DNA of 64,000 nt from Aphodosoma sp045126975 (GCA_045126975.1 JBGVPL010000010.1:1-64000); one strand, 5' to 3'; shown: positions 44,159 to 54,225, numbered from the stretch's first letter. Notes: generated from the sequence alone by a model not told the origin. Numbers and translations: made by a program.

Positions 44159-46231
44159 ATGAAATTTAACCATTTAAATCTTAAAAATCTACTTACTATT
44201 ACACTATTGTTTGTAACGAGTATTTTTTATGCACAAACTGAATGCGAAACTATTGCAAAATTACGCCAACAAAAAAATGGCACTGAAGTTATATACACAG
44301 GTATAGCTACTACAACATTTTACGGTCCTGGAGGTATTCTCATTCAAGACGAAACAGGCTATTTATATGTAAAAAATGGTCGTTTAGCAGAGTTTGGAAA
44401 TGCAAAAGTTCGCACCAATATGAAAATTACAGATATATGGGGCGTTTTTAAAACTGCGACCAACGAAGAAATGACAAGAATAGAAATTGAAAGTAATGAA
44501 GATGTTAGTGATATTGTTATAAAGAGTCAAAATGCCTCTTTCAACATCACTAATATTGCACTCAATGATATTCTAACTAATCCAACAAAATATGAATGTC
44601 AGCCTATTAGATTAACAGACATTGAAGTAATCGACATTGATGGTTCCAAATTTATAGGTACAGACAATAACAAAATCCGTATTGCAGCAGGATGGGACAT
44701 AACAATACCTGCACGCGGTACTTTTACTGGATACTATGGCAATAACGGAACTCAAGGATTCGTTATTCCATCTGCAGAACACGTAATCCCTACTGGCTAC
44801 AAAACAATTAATGATTTAAAAAATGCCTACGAAACAGATGCTCCTACAACAGAATTAGGTTTAGTTGATGCTGTTCTTGTAAACTATATCAATAAAAATA
44901 GTGATGGTTCGGCATACGTTTATGTTCAACAAACAGACGAATGGTCAACCCAAGGCCTCGTACTCCACATTCAAAATTATAAAAATAATCTTGCTATTGG
45001 CGATAGCATAAAAGGGATAAAAGGTGTTTTTTCTACTTTTGCCGCTGACGACAATAACAACATAACCGGCTCAAAAATAGCAATTTCAAGCACTAATGCA
45101 CAACTTATCAATGTAATCAACCAAAACAATAAAATTACGACTCAATCAATTGATGATATTGAATATGTTATTGGTTGGGGAACAAAAAATTATGAAGCAA
45201 CATTATCTGTTACTCCAAAAGGAAAAATTGTAAAAGCCGACAATAAATACAATCTTGTCGTTAACGACAAATACATACGTATAGAAGGCTTTGACGTAAG
45301 CCAATACAAAGATGCCAATTATGCTCTCGTGGGCATTATCGATGCTGGTTTAATAAACAAAGATGAAACATCTATAATTCTACGCGACGAAAATGATATT
45401 ATACAAACCAATTACACTTTCAACTCTATTGCCGAAATGAAAGCTGCAGGCGAACCTATCGCTACAGGTACTACATATACACTCAACAGCAAAGCAATAA
45501 TAACACATATCTACTCTTGGAAAGTAGAAGACCTTAATGTTTATGGCATCTTCGCACAGGATGAAACTGCAGGTCTTTACATCGAAACCAACACAAAACA
45601 AGATGTCTCAGTAGGCGACTTGGTTAATGGCATTTCTGGCATTTACCACGGATATTTTTCGCTCAAAGAAGGCACTAAAATGAATATTATTTCTAACAAC
45701 AACCTCAATAATATCAAATACGATGAAGTTACAATGGCAACACTAGCTTCTAATCCTGAAAAATATGCAAGTCGCGTGGTAAAACTTATCGGAGTTGGTC
45801 ATGGCTCTCGCACCGAAAATCACTATGGTGAAACTATGACTATCAAATATCTCTATCAAGGCGAATACACTATGGATTATGACATTTGGAACTATAATCT
45901 TTATGAATTCAACAACATTATAGGCGTATTTGACTATGGTAGTTATCAATCATTCAGTATTATACCTCTCAGTCAAAACCACATAGAAAAAGGAGTTTAC
46001 ACTGAAACAAACATTGAAAATGCAACTATTGATAACAATTTGATATTCACACACGACAAACAAATTATAGCTCCATTCGCTCAAAATATTAAAGTTTATA
46101 ATACCAAAGGACAACTTATTGGCGAAACTAATAATGACACATTCAATGCCTCTTCACTACAACAAGGCGTTTACATTGTTCTAACAACATACAATAACAT
46201 TATCAAAACAACAAAGATTATTAATTATTAA
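44159..46231 (+). CDS. T9SS-sorted protein with repeated OB-like domains, copy A
   Basis: A 690-residue secreted protein: signal peptide (LLTITLLFVTSIFYAQ), at least three tandem ~200-residue beta-rich segments, and a T9SS sorting domain (IKVYNTKGQLIGE...QQGVYIVLTTYNN). Each segment begins with a pattern like EVIYTGIATTTFYGPGGILIQDETGYLYVK (repeated as NYEATLSVTPKG and YTLNSKAIITHIYS...GIFAQDETAGLYIE), which resembles OB-fold domains found in Bacteroidota secreted proteins. No nuclease catalytic residues are evident. The start is set at MKFNHLNLKN rather than the ORF's distal Met because of the signal peptide and the nearby promoter. Paralogue of 48948. Function unknown. Confidence 0.75.
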   Translation: MKFNHLNLKNLLTITLLFVTSIFYAQTECETIAKLRQQKNGTEVIYTGIATTTFYGPGGILIQDETGYLYVKNGRLAEFGNAKVRTNMKITDIWGVFKTATNEEMTRIEIESNEDVSDIVIKSQNASFNITNIALNDILTNPTKYECQPIRLTDIEVIDIDGSKFIGTDNNKIRIAAGWDITIPARGTFTGYYGNNGTQGFVIPSAEHVIPTGYKTINDLKNAYETDAPTTELGLVDAVLVNYINKNSDGSAYVYVQQTDEWSTQGLVLHIQNYKNNLAIGDSIKGIKGVFSTFAADDNNNITGSKIAISSTNAQLINVINQNNKITTQSIDDIEYVIGWGTKNYEATLSVTPKGKIVKADNKYNLVVNDKYIRIEGFDVSQYKDANYALVGIIDAGLINKDETSIILRDENDIIQTNYTFNSIAEMKAAGEPIATGTTYTLNSKAIITHIYSWKVEDLNVYGIFAQDETAGLYIETNTKQDVSVGDLVNGISGIYHGYFSLKEGTKMNIISNNNLNNIKYDEVTMATLASNPEKYASRVVKLIGVGHGSRTENHYGETMTIKYLYQGEYTMDYDIWNYNLYEFNNIIGVFDYGSYQSFSIIPLSQNHIEKGVYTETNIENATIDNNLIFTHDKQIIAPFAQNIKVYNTKGQLIGETNNDTFNASSLQQGVYIVLTTYNNIIKTTKIINY

Positions 46232-46245
46232 AAATATTTTACATT

Positions 46246-47484
46246 ATGAAAAAATTCAAATTCATCTTTAATGCATTTGCAATTCTCACTTTTGCATCAA
46301 TCTTCGCTGCATGCGAAAAACCTCAAACTCCACCAGAACCAGAGAATCCAGACACAACAGATACAATTCCTCAAGATTCAATAGTTACTCCTGAAAATAA
46401 ATCTATGCTTAAATCTATCATTGCTGAAGACGGAGCAACATTCTCAGCTATTTCACGCAATGGTAAATGGGCAGTTGGCTCTGCTTTCGACAATAGCGAC
46501 AATGCAGGATTTAGTATTGCTGCTTCTGTTTGGAACCTTGAAACTGGCGAACGCACATTCCTTGCTAAAGCAGAAGATGGTATGTCGGAAGCTAACTGCG
46601 TAAACGATGAAGGAACAATCATCGGTGGCGCATATCTCAACCAACCAGCATACTATCAAGATGGCAAATGGAATACTCTTCAAATCCCAGAAGATTACAC
46701 TATGGGAACTGTAACTGATATGGCAATTGTTGGTGGAGATGTAATTTTCGTTGGTCGTGTTCAAGACAACGATGCTGCACAAACAATCACTGCAGCCAAA
46801 TGGATAAATGGTGTATATGAAAAAGCAACAGACAAAAAAGCCCATCGTAAAGACCACATGGGAGAAGTTGCCAATGTAAATACATGCTACGCTATTTCGG
46901 AAGATGGCAAAGTTATAGTAGGTTCACTTGAATTCAATGCATGGCCAAACACTACACCTTTTGTTATCAATGGTGATGACAAATTCATTATTGAAACAGC
47001 AACAGAACAAAACAAGAACTTCAGTTATATTTACGAACCAAGAATGAGTGCTAATGGTAAATATCTCACAGGCAAATATCGCCATGTCATATATAACGAA
47101 GGTGAAGAATTCGCAACAACAGATATTTTCCAACCATGTTTTTATAACATCGAAACCAAACAATTTGAAATATTTGAAAAAATCGGAGTTGAATGGGGAG
47201 GATATGCTGTTGACAACAATGGTGTAGTTTATGCAAACACTCCTGTAATGGAACACCCAATACGTCAAGGATATGTTATCACAAATGGCAATGCGGTAGA
47301 ATTGGAACAAATGCTCTTGAATAATGGTGTCACTCAAGAAGAAATTGATGCGGCATCAGCTCCTGCCTCAGAAGAATTTGACAACAAACTTGGTACTATT
47401 ATAGCAGTGTCTCGCGATGGTAAAACTATCATTGGTTGTGCAGGTCAATGTGCTACATACAACTGGGTTGTAACACTTGACTAA
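46246..47484 (+). CDS. Lipoprotein with propeller-like repeats
   Basis: A 412-residue lipoprotein: the signal ends in a lipobox (IFAAC-EKPQ) followed by a Pro/Thr-rich linker. The body has repeats resembling HAF or Kelch-like units: AISRNGKWAVGSAF, VWNLETGERTFL, CVNDEGTIIGGAY, AISEDGKVIVGSLEF, DNNGVVYANTPV, SRDGKTIIGCAG. The family is shared with 47554, 51113 and 52671, but only this copy is a lipoprotein without a T9SS sorting domain. It starts 14 bases after the gene at 44159, likely co-transcribed. It may be the cell-anchored member of a set whose other members are secreted. Function unknown. Confidence 0.72.
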   Translation: MKKFKFIFNAFAILTFASIFAACEKPQTPPEPENPDTTDTIPQDSIVTPENKSMLKSIIAEDGATFSAISRNGKWAVGSAFDNSDNAGFSIAASVWNLETGERTFLAKAEDGMSEANCVNDEGTIIGGAYLNQPAYYQDGKWNTLQIPEDYTMGTVTDMAIVGGDVIFVGRVQDNDAAQTITAAKWINGVYEKATDKKAHRKDHMGEVANVNTCYAISEDGKVIVGSLEFNAWPNTTPFVINGDDKFIIETATEQNKNFSYIYEPRMSANGKYLTGKYRHVIYNEGEEFATTDIFQPCFYNIETKQFEIFEKIGVEWGGYAVDNNGVVYANTPVMEHPIRQGYVITNGNAVELEQMLLNNGVTQEEIDAASAPASEEFDNKLGTIIAVSRDGKTIIGCAGQCATYNWVVTLD

Positions 47485-47553
47485 TAAACATAAACATTTT
47501 CTATAGAGCCTATAGCACCATAGGTTCTATAGATTTATAAAAAAATAATACTT

Positions 47554-48951
47554 ATGAAAAAATTATTACTAATTATCAATTGTGCATTGTGCATTATACA
47601 TTGTGCATTCTCACAAAGTGGGACACTATTGCCTATACATGAAATAGATGGAGCTGCAATTACATCTATTTCACAAAATGGAGAATGGGCATGCGGTTCT
47701 GCATTCAACAACAACGATGGCGCAGGCTACCAAAGCAATGCATCTAAATGGAATCTCCAAACAGGCGAACGTATATATCTTGTTGCAGAAGGAGAATTAG
47801 ACAATGCTCAAGCTGATGCATTTATGATAACCAATGATGGTTCGCTTGTCGTAGGTCAATATCTAATGTTGCCTGCCTACCACATCAATGGCGAATGGCA
47901 CGAACTCGAACTTACTAAAGGCTACACTATCGGTGAAGCTCGTGATGTTGCTATCGTTGATGGCGACACTATAATAGTAGGTCGAATTTTTGATGGCACA
48001 GGCTATCAAAAAGTGCAAGGTGTGACTTGGATAAATGGCAAATTAAACAAACTCAATGGCATCATTCCTCGCGAATATCAATACAACGAGGATAAAAAAA
48101 TGGCTAACCAAATTATGGGCATTTCTGATGATGGTCGTATAATGCTCGGAACATTCGACCCTTTTACTTGGCCATTACGCAAACCATTCATTATCAAAGA
48201 TAGTGTATTCACACTACTTGATATTGACTCTATTCCTGGACTTGAAGAATATCACAGCGACATAGATTTCTTCAAAGAGGAAAAACTTAATCATAATGGT
48301 GAATACATAGCATTCTCTTTCTTTGGACATAATACACATCATCCTGTAATCTATAGCATTACAGACAACAAATTTACTTTTATTAAAGAGGCTCCAGAAG
48401 AGACAGGAGCAAAAGCCATTGATGATTTAGGTAATGTATATTATGCAGGACCAATGACTACTGGTATCGATCGTAAATCCTTCATCAGCATAGATGGTAA
48501 GGCTACAAATGTAGATTATCTTCTAATAGAGAAATTTGGATTCACACAAGAACAAATCAATGCAACCTGTCAAGACCCAGACCTCACAGGAAGTATTCGT
48601 TTTATTTATGATGTTGCTGCAGATGGAAAAACTATTATAGGTTCGGCTGGATATGGCACCGGAGGATATAATTGGGTATTAAAACTTCCTTGTCCTCTCA
48701 CTGATACTCCAGACGCAATAGAAAATATCATCTACGACAATAGTATTGCTTATTATACAGATGGATACATAAATGTAATTGGCAATGCTCAACTCATTGA
48801 AATATATAATATCAATGGTCAATTGATAGAGACACAACATATTATGTCTCAAAACGAAGTAATACCAACTAACCTTAAACAAGGTGTTTATATCATCAAA
48901 ATCTACAACAACAACAATCAAATATCAACTAATAAAATCATAGTAAGATGA
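47554..48951 (+). CDS. T9SS-sorted propeller-like protein, copy 1
   Basis: A 465-residue secreted paralogue of the lipoprotein at 46246, with SQNGEWACGSAF, SKWNLQTGERIYL, MITNDGSLVVGQYL and AADGKTIIGSAG repeats and a T9SS sorting domain (EIYNINGQLIE...KQGVYIIKIYNNN...IIVR). The signal peptide is remarkable: its hydrophobic core (NCALCIIHCAF) is encoded by TTGTGCA-type heptamers at 47579-47609, the same family that lies inside the AddA-like gene. It overlaps the next gene by 4 bases (ATGA), so translation is probably coupled. Confidence 0.75.
   Translation: MKKLLLIINCALCIIHCAFSQSGTLLPIHEIDGAAITSISQNGEWACGSAFNNNDGAGYQSNASKWNLQTGERIYLVAEGELDNAQADAFMITNDGSLVVGQYLMLPAYHINGEWHELELTKGYTIGEARDVAIVDGDTIIVGRIFDGTGYQKVQGVTWINGKLNKLNGIIPREYQYNEDKKMANQIMGISDDGRIMLGTFDPFTWPLRKPFIIKDSVFTLLDIDSIPGLEEYHSDIDFFKEEKLNHNGEYIAFSFFGHNTHHPVIYSITDNKFTFIKEAPEETGAKAIDDLGNVYYAGPMTTGIDRKSFISIDGKATNVDYLLIEKFGFTQEQINATCQDPDLTGSIRFIYDVAADGKTIIGSAGYGTGGYNWVLKLPCPLTDTPDAIENIIYDNSIAYYTDGYINVIGNAQLIEIYNINGQLIETQHIMSQNEVIPTNLKQGVYIIKIYNNNNQISTNKIIVR
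47579..47609. repeat. TTGTGCA heptamers forming a signal-peptide core
   Basis: Units TTGTGCA, TTGTGCA, TTATACA, TTGTGCA encode NCALCIIHCA. They add a hydrophobic stretch between the positively charged n-region and the cleavage site. Confidence 0.82.
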
Positions 48952-51104
48952 AAAAATTAATACTTTTAGCATTTTGCATTATAAGTTATGCATTGTGTAG
49001 CGCTCAAAGTTATGTTGAGCTCGACAAAATTAGCGACATTCGTGCACAAGCAGAAGGCACATACGTAATCTATACAGGCGAAGCTGTAACTACATTTTAT
49101 GGCACAGGAGGTATTCTCATTCAAGATGAAACTGGTGCTATTTACATAAAAAGTTATGATATGTCGAATTTTTGCGCCGACCCAGCTGATGCAGCTTATC
49201 CTAACTTGAAAATCACAAATATTTCTGGTATCTTCCATAAGGCAACTGATATGGAGATGACTCAAATTGAGGTGGAATACGACGAAGATGCTTATAATAT
49301 TGAAGTATTAGAAGAAAATGTAGATTTCACAATTGAGGATGTAACACTTGAAAACTTGATAGCAAACCCTATGGCATACGAATGTAAACCAATTCGTTTG
49401 TCGAACGTTAGCCCTGTGATTACAACCTACACTAAATACTTCAAACTTGGCGATAAAGAATTAGCAATTTCGACAGGTCAAATGGGCGAAGCTATGACTA
49501 TCCCTGCCGAAGGTACATTTGTAGGATATTATGGCAACAATGGTAATCAAGGCTTTATCATCCCTGAAGAGAAATATATCACAGCTACAGCATACAATTC
49601 GATATACGAATTGAAAGGTGCTCAAACAACAGACAATACGTTAGGCATCTTGAATCCTGTACTCGTAAACCGCATGGTAAAAAATAACGACGGCTCAACT
49701 ACTCTCTACATCCAAGAAGACTATAGTTATTGGGGAACATATGGCACTACAGTTTTTGTGGAAAACCTTGTTGCTAACGTGAAAGAAGGCGACTCGATTG
49801 TAGGCATACGTGGATACGTTACTCCATTCAAAACAGAAGCTAACAAAGTGTATGGCTCGAAAATCGAACAAAAAGGCAACTTAGGAGCAAACATCAAAGT
49901 AATCAACAGCAACAACACATTAAACGTTCAATCAATCCAAGAACTTGAATATTTGAAAGGCGAAGCCGCATTGAACTATGAAGCTACTCTCTGCTCTACC
50001 CCATCAGGCACAATTATCAAACATGGAGATCAATACTACCTTCTCGTTGTACATAGCAACACCAACGAAACCGATTCTTTGCATATTGAAGGTGCAGATT
50101 TCTCATCTCTCGTTGGCCAAAAACATGCCTTACTTGGTATTGTAGATGCCGGAATCATCAATCCTGGATATATTACATTAGTGTTACGTTCTACAAACGA
50201 TATTTTGCTCAACAACTACCAATTCAACACAATTGCCGAAATGCGTGCTGCGGGTCGTCCTCTTGCAACAGATGTTACATACGAACTCGTAAATCCAGTC
50301 TTGGTTACCTACAAACGAGAATATAACATTGAAGGAGTAGATTTGATTGGTGTACACGTACAAGATGCTACAGGTGGTTACTATATCAAAAAACAGGTTA
50401 ACAAAGACGAATCTTTCAATGTTGAAGTAGGCGATTCGGTTACAAATTTCAAAGGTGTATTTGTCAACACTGCAGCAACTGGATATATGCTCGATTTCAC
50501 AGATATAAATAACACACAAGAAGACTCTTATAAAGTTATTTCAAGCGGCAACCCTGTAGATCTCAAACCAATAAATGTCACAATGGCAGAATTGGCAACA
50601 AATCCACAGAAATATTCAAGTCGTGTTGTTCGCCTAAAAAATGTATTACACGGAGATACTACCTACGAAGCATGGTGGGCAGCTGGTTACCCAACAACAG
50701 AATATTATCTATACCAAGAAGGCTCATCTGAACGCATGTTCTACTCATGGGACTACCCTCTCTATGAGAAAAACAATATTGTAGGTGTATTTGATGATGG
50801 TTGCGATAATCTCAGTTTCACTATTGAGCCTCTTAGCGGAAAACATATCAAAAATGCACTCAATGATATCGAATCTGATACTGAAATTGTAACAAACAAC
50901 AATATTACTATCTCATATAGCAATGGTACAATCTTCTTATCAAGCTATATCGATGCTATTGAAATATACAATGTAAATGGTGCTTTGATTAAAAAACAAG
51001 ATGTGCACGATAACAACGTATCTGCCAACTTAAACCAAGGCATTTATATCGTTCGCATTATTCAAAACAACATTCCAACTACTTACAAAATTGCAATTAA
51101 ATAA
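48948..51104 (+). CDS. T9SS-sorted protein with repeated OB-like domains, copy B
   Basis: A 718-residue paralogue of 44159: signal peptide (LILLAFCIISYALCSAQS), YVIYTGEAVTTFYGTGGILIQDETGAIYIK, NYEATLCSTPSG and LVTYKREYNIEGVDL...QDATGGYYIK segments, and a T9SS sorting domain (IEIYNVNGALIKK...NQGIYIVRIIQNN). Its start overlaps the previous gene's stop by 4 bases. The signal-peptide region (TTTGCATTATAAGTTATGCATTG) looks like a decayed version of the TTGTGCA heptamer tract of 47579. Function unknown. Confidence 0.75.
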   Translation: MKKLILLAFCIISYALCSAQSYVELDKISDIRAQAEGTYVIYTGEAVTTFYGTGGILIQDETGAIYIKSYDMSNFCADPADAAYPNLKITNISGIFHKATDMEMTQIEVEYDEDAYNIEVLEENVDFTIEDVTLENLIANPMAYECKPIRLSNVSPVITTYTKYFKLGDKELAISTGQMGEAMTIPAEGTFVGYYGNNGNQGFIIPEEKYITATAYNSIYELKGAQTTDNTLGILNPVLVNRMVKNNDGSTTLYIQEDYSYWGTYGTTVFVENLVANVKEGDSIVGIRGYVTPFKTEANKVYGSKIEQKGNLGANIKVINSNNTLNVQSIQELEYLKGEAALNYEATLCSTPSGTIIKHGDQYYLLVVHSNTNETDSLHIEGADFSSLVGQKHALLGIVDAGIINPGYITLVLRSTNDILLNNYQFNTIAEMRAAGRPLATDVTYELVNPVLVTYKREYNIEGVDLIGVHVQDATGGYYIKKQVNKDESFNVEVGDSVTNFKGVFVNTAATGYMLDFTDINNTQEDSYKVISSGNPVDLKPINVTMAELATNPQKYSSRVVRLKNVLHGDTTYEAWWAAGYPTTEYYLYQEGSSERMFYSWDYPLYEKNNIVGVFDDGCDNLSFTIEPLSGKHIKNALNDIESDTEIVTNNNITISYSNGTIFLSSYIDAIEIYNVNGALIKKQDVHDNNVSANLNQGIYIVRIIQNNIPTTYKIAIK

Positions 51105-51112
51105 AAACATTT

Positions 51113-52543
51113 ATGAAGAAAATATTATTCACACTATCAGCCATATATTTCGCATTAGGCAGTGTTTTTTGCCAAAATACTGGTAAATTCGTAAATATGA
51201 CATCAAAGACCGATGCAGCCGAAGTTTATGCATTATCAGAAAATGGCAAATGGGCATGCGGGGCATACTTTGCTAGCGGAGACATGAATCAAGCGTTCTA
51301 CACTTTAGGTTCTATATGGAACACCGAAACAGGCGAACGCATATACCTCGAAGAAGACCCAAGCATAGCATGTGCTGCGTATTGGGTAAATAATGAAGGT
51401 ACATTTATAGCTGGAGCACACTACGACCAACCTGCATATTACATCGATGGTGAATGGCACGCATTAGAGATGCCACGAGCATATCGCAATGCAGTAGGCG
51501 AAGTTACAGCCGTAGGTTTCAACGAACGAGGTGATACAATCATGATTGGTTGGGCATATACCGCAGCTACTCGTGGTACTATTATTCGTTGGATAAATGG
51601 CGAGTTAGATAAAGATTTCAAATATCGCAACACCGTGCGCGAATGGGAAAGTAAAGCCGAAATGGAACGCACACGTGGACTATCAAAAGATGCTAAAGTA
51701 TATCTAATTTCGCTTGATCATTGTCTTCTTCCGGTGAATTATGGAGGTAACCTTCCTACTACATACATAATGACCGAAGACACTACTATTATTATCGACA
51801 ACAAACTAGAAGGCTACGACCGCGTCTCTTTTGTCAACGAAGCTGAACTTAGCCGCAATGGTAAATGGGTTGTTGGCTCATTCCATGCTGTAGGTCTAAC
51901 ACATGAAGATGGTGAAGGCGCTTTGTCTTTCCTATACGATGTAGAAAACGATAGACTACAAATACTTGGAGGTCGCGAACAAGGCATGTCGGCAATGACA
52001 GTTGACGACTATGGTCGAGTACTCTATTGCCGTGGAGGTGGTGGCACTCCTCTCCGCAAACCATTCGTTCTCAAAGAAGATAAATTCGTAGCACTCGAAG
52101 ATCTTCTCGTTCAATACGAAGGCATTACAGCTGAAGAGATTGATGCGATGATGACCGATGAGGTCGAAGAATCAGGAGAAGATGACCTCGGCACACTATA
52201 CGACGTATCTTCCGATGGCCGTACAATACTTGGATGTGGTGGACCTGCAAAGAAATACAATTGGGTTGCTCATCTATCTTGCAGTGTGCATGACTTGGAC
52301 GAAGATGTTGATTACACACCTATATCATACGACAATCTTGCTGCTTTCTACACTCAAGGCAACATCATCTTATCTGGTATGGTTGATAAAGTCGAAGTAT
52401 TCGACGTCAACGGACATCTCATTATGCAACAAGATGTAAATTCTGCATTCTTGCCTGTAAATCTCACAACAGGTATATACATTGTAAAACTCTACAATCA
52501 GAAAACAAATAGTTGCTGCACAAGCAAAATAATTGTTAAATAA
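51113..52543 (+). CDS. T9SS-sorted propeller-like protein, copy 2
   Basis: A 476-residue paralogue of 47554 and 52671 with LSENGKWACGAYF, IWNTETGERIYLE, VNNEGTFIAGAHY, LSKDAKVYLISLDHCLLP and SSDGRTILGCGG segments and a T9SS domain (VEVFDVNGHLIMQ...TTGIYIVKLYNQ). It starts 8 bases after the gene at 48948 and ends the transcript at the terminator near 52560-52592. Confidence 0.75.
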   Translation: MKKILFTLSAIYFALGSVFCQNTGKFVNMTSKTDAAEVYALSENGKWACGAYFASGDMNQAFYTLGSIWNTETGERIYLEEDPSIACAAYWVNNEGTFIAGAHYDQPAYYIDGEWHALEMPRAYRNAVGEVTAVGFNERGDTIMIGWAYTAATRGTIIRWINGELDKDFKYRNTVREWESKAEMERTRGLSKDAKVYLISLDHCLLPVNYGGNLPTTYIMTEDTTIIIDNKLEGYDRVSFVNEAELSRNGKWVVGSFHAVGLTHEDGEGALSFLYDVENDRLQILGGREQGMSAMTVDDYGRVLYCRGGGGTPLRKPFVLKEDKFVALEDLLVQYEGITAEEIDAMMTDEVEESGEDDLGTLYDVSSDGRTILGCGGPAKKYNWVAHLSCSVHDLDEDVDYTPISYDNLAAFYTQGNIILSGMVDKVEVFDVNGHLIMQQDVNSAFLPVNLTTGIYIVKLYNQKTNSCCTSKIIVK

Positions 52544-52559
52544 CAATGCTAAATACTAA

Positions 52560-52592
52560 AAAAAAGCAAAACACTTGTTGTTTTGCTTTTTT
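52560..52592 (+). terminator. Terminator after propeller-like copy 2
   Basis: Arms AAAAGCAAAAC and GTTTTGCTTTT with a short loop, followed by a T-run to 52595. The promoter of the next gene overlaps its right arm. Confidence 0.85.
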
Positions 52593-52605
52593 TTTCATAA
52601 CTTTG
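52575..52605 (+). promoter_or_regulatory. Promoter of propeller-like copy 3
   Basis: TTG (52575-52577), 20-base spacer, TAACTTTG (52598-52605); leader of about 60 bases to 52671. The -33 region lies in the hairpin of the upstream terminator. Confidence 0.65.
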
Positions 52606-52670
52606 CACCTTGAAATATATTGGGATTTTTCGTTCAAAAAAACATATTAACATTCTAATAATCACCAAAA

Positions 52671-54128
52671 ATGAAAAAAATCACAACAATCTTATGCACA
52701 ATTTTATGTGCTATTTGTGCTATTTCTGCACAAAACCAACCAACTGGCGTATTTATGAATCTATACGCTAAAGATATGGCACAACCTAATGCCATCTCTG
52801 AAAATGGTAAATGGGCTGTAGGTTCAGCTTTTTGGTCAGGCAACGAAGGTACAGCTGGTACAATCAATGCTTCTAAATGGAATCTCGAAACAGGCGAACG
52901 TATTTACTTAGTTAACGATGATGATCCAAGTGATGCTTTTTGCATTAACAACGAAGGTACTGTTGTAGGTGGTTCTTATCTCGGACAACCTGCTTACTGG
53001 CTCGAAAGCGATGGTTTGTGGCACGTATTGCCAATGCCACGTGGATATGCCGAAGGTAGCGGTGATGTTACAGCTATGGCTATCGTTGATGGCGACACTA
53101 TCATGGTGGGTTATGTAATTGCAAGCCAAATGGATGGTAAAATCGTTCGTTGGAAAAACGGAAAAGAAGACCGCACATTCAAATATCGCGACTATACTCG
53201 TTATGCCGAAATCACAGGCGATACTATCAAAGGTGAGATGCAAAAACTCCGTGGTATGTCAACAGACGGCAAACGCTACCTTATCTCTCTCGACCACAAC
53301 CTTCTCCCTACAGCAGGTAGTACAAACCTCCCTACTACTTTCATTCAGACAGAAGACAAAACAGTGGTTATCGACCGTGAATTCGACATCTATGATGCTG
53401 TATCTTTTGTAGAAGAAGCTGCAATGTCGCACAATGGTAAATTTGTTTGCGGTCGTATCTATGCAGTGCCTCGCGCTGGTGTTGATGCAACAGAAGCTGC
53501 TTCAATTGCTTTCACTTACGACGTAGATAACGATAAATTCGCTCACTACGGCAATATCGAAAATACAGGTCGCTATGCTGGTGCATCTTGCATCGACAAC
53601 GAAGGTCGTGTATATTTCAAAAGTGTAAATGGCAACGACCCACTTGGCAAACCATACATCTTCAAAAATGGCGAATATATCGAACTCGAAGCATGCCTCT
53701 TAGCATACGAAGGTATCACTGCTGAACAAATCGACGCTATGATTACTGACGAAGTAGAAGGTACTGACGAAGACGACCTTGGTATCGTTTGGGCTGTATC
53801 TGGCGATGGCAAAACTCTTATCGGTGCTGGTGGTGCATTGAAAGGTAACATCTGGTGCGCTAAATTGAGCTGCTCTCCATACGATGTTGACCCTGTGGTT
53901 GCAGTAGAAAACGTAACTTACGACAACCTTGCTGCTTACTATGCTAATGGCGCTATCACAATCAAAGGCAATGCTGAAATGATTGAAGTATATAGCATCA
54001 CTGGTGCAAAAGTTATGAGCCAAGTAGTTGAAAACAGCACTATCAAAGCTGAACTCAACAATGGTATCTATGTAGTGAAAGTTTACAATGGTAACAATGT
54101 TGCTACAAGCAAAGTTATTGTAAAATAA
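52671..54128 (+). CDS. T9SS-sorted propeller-like protein, copy 3
   Basis: A 485-residue paralogue with its own promoter: signal peptide (ITTILCTILCAICAISAQ), ISENGKWAVGSAFWSG, SKWNLETGERIYLVND, INNEGTVVGGSYL, STDGKRYLISLDHNLLP, VSGDGKTLIGAGG and a T9SS sorting domain (IEVYSITGAKVMS...NNGIYVVKVYNGNNVATSKVIVK). Codon use looks more regular than in copies 1-2, which with the separate promoter suggests it is the most strongly expressed of the set. Function unknown. Confidence 0.77.
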   Translation: MKKITTILCTILCAICAISAQNQPTGVFMNLYAKDMAQPNAISENGKWAVGSAFWSGNEGTAGTINASKWNLETGERIYLVNDDDPSDAFCINNEGTVVGGSYLGQPAYWLESDGLWHVLPMPRGYAEGSGDVTAMAIVDGDTIMVGYVIASQMDGKIVRWKNGKEDRTFKYRDYTRYAEITGDTIKGEMQKLRGMSTDGKRYLISLDHNLLPTAGSTNLPTTFIQTEDKTVVIDREFDIYDAVSFVEEAAMSHNGKFVCGRIYAVPRAGVDATEAASIAFTYDVDNDKFAHYGNIENTGRYAGASCIDNEGRVYFKSVNGNDPLGKPYIFKNGEYIELEACLLAYEGITAEQIDAMITDEVEGTDEDDLGIVWAVSGDGKTLIGAGGALKGNIWCAKLSCSPYDVDPVVAVENVTYDNLAAYYANGAITIKGNAEMIEVYSITGAKVMSQVVENSTIKAELNNGIYVVKVYNGNNVATSKVIVK

Positions 54129-54133
54129 TTTTA

Positions 54134-54190
54134 TAGACAATAGATATAAGACACGAGATGTTAGACAATTCTGACATCTCGTGTCTTTTT
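54134..54190 (+). terminator. Terminator made from AGACACG/AGATGTT heptamers
   Basis: The left side consists of heptamers AGACAAT, AGATATA, AGACACG, AGATGTT, AGACAAT; the last three form the left arm of a 13-bp hairpin (AGACACGAGATGT / ACATCTCGTGTCT) followed by TTTTT. Related heptamers (ATCTCGT-GTCTCGT) occur at 56580-56607. Confidence 0.85.
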
Positions 54191-54225
54191 ACCGACAACA
54201 ATATCAACACATATACACCACAAAA

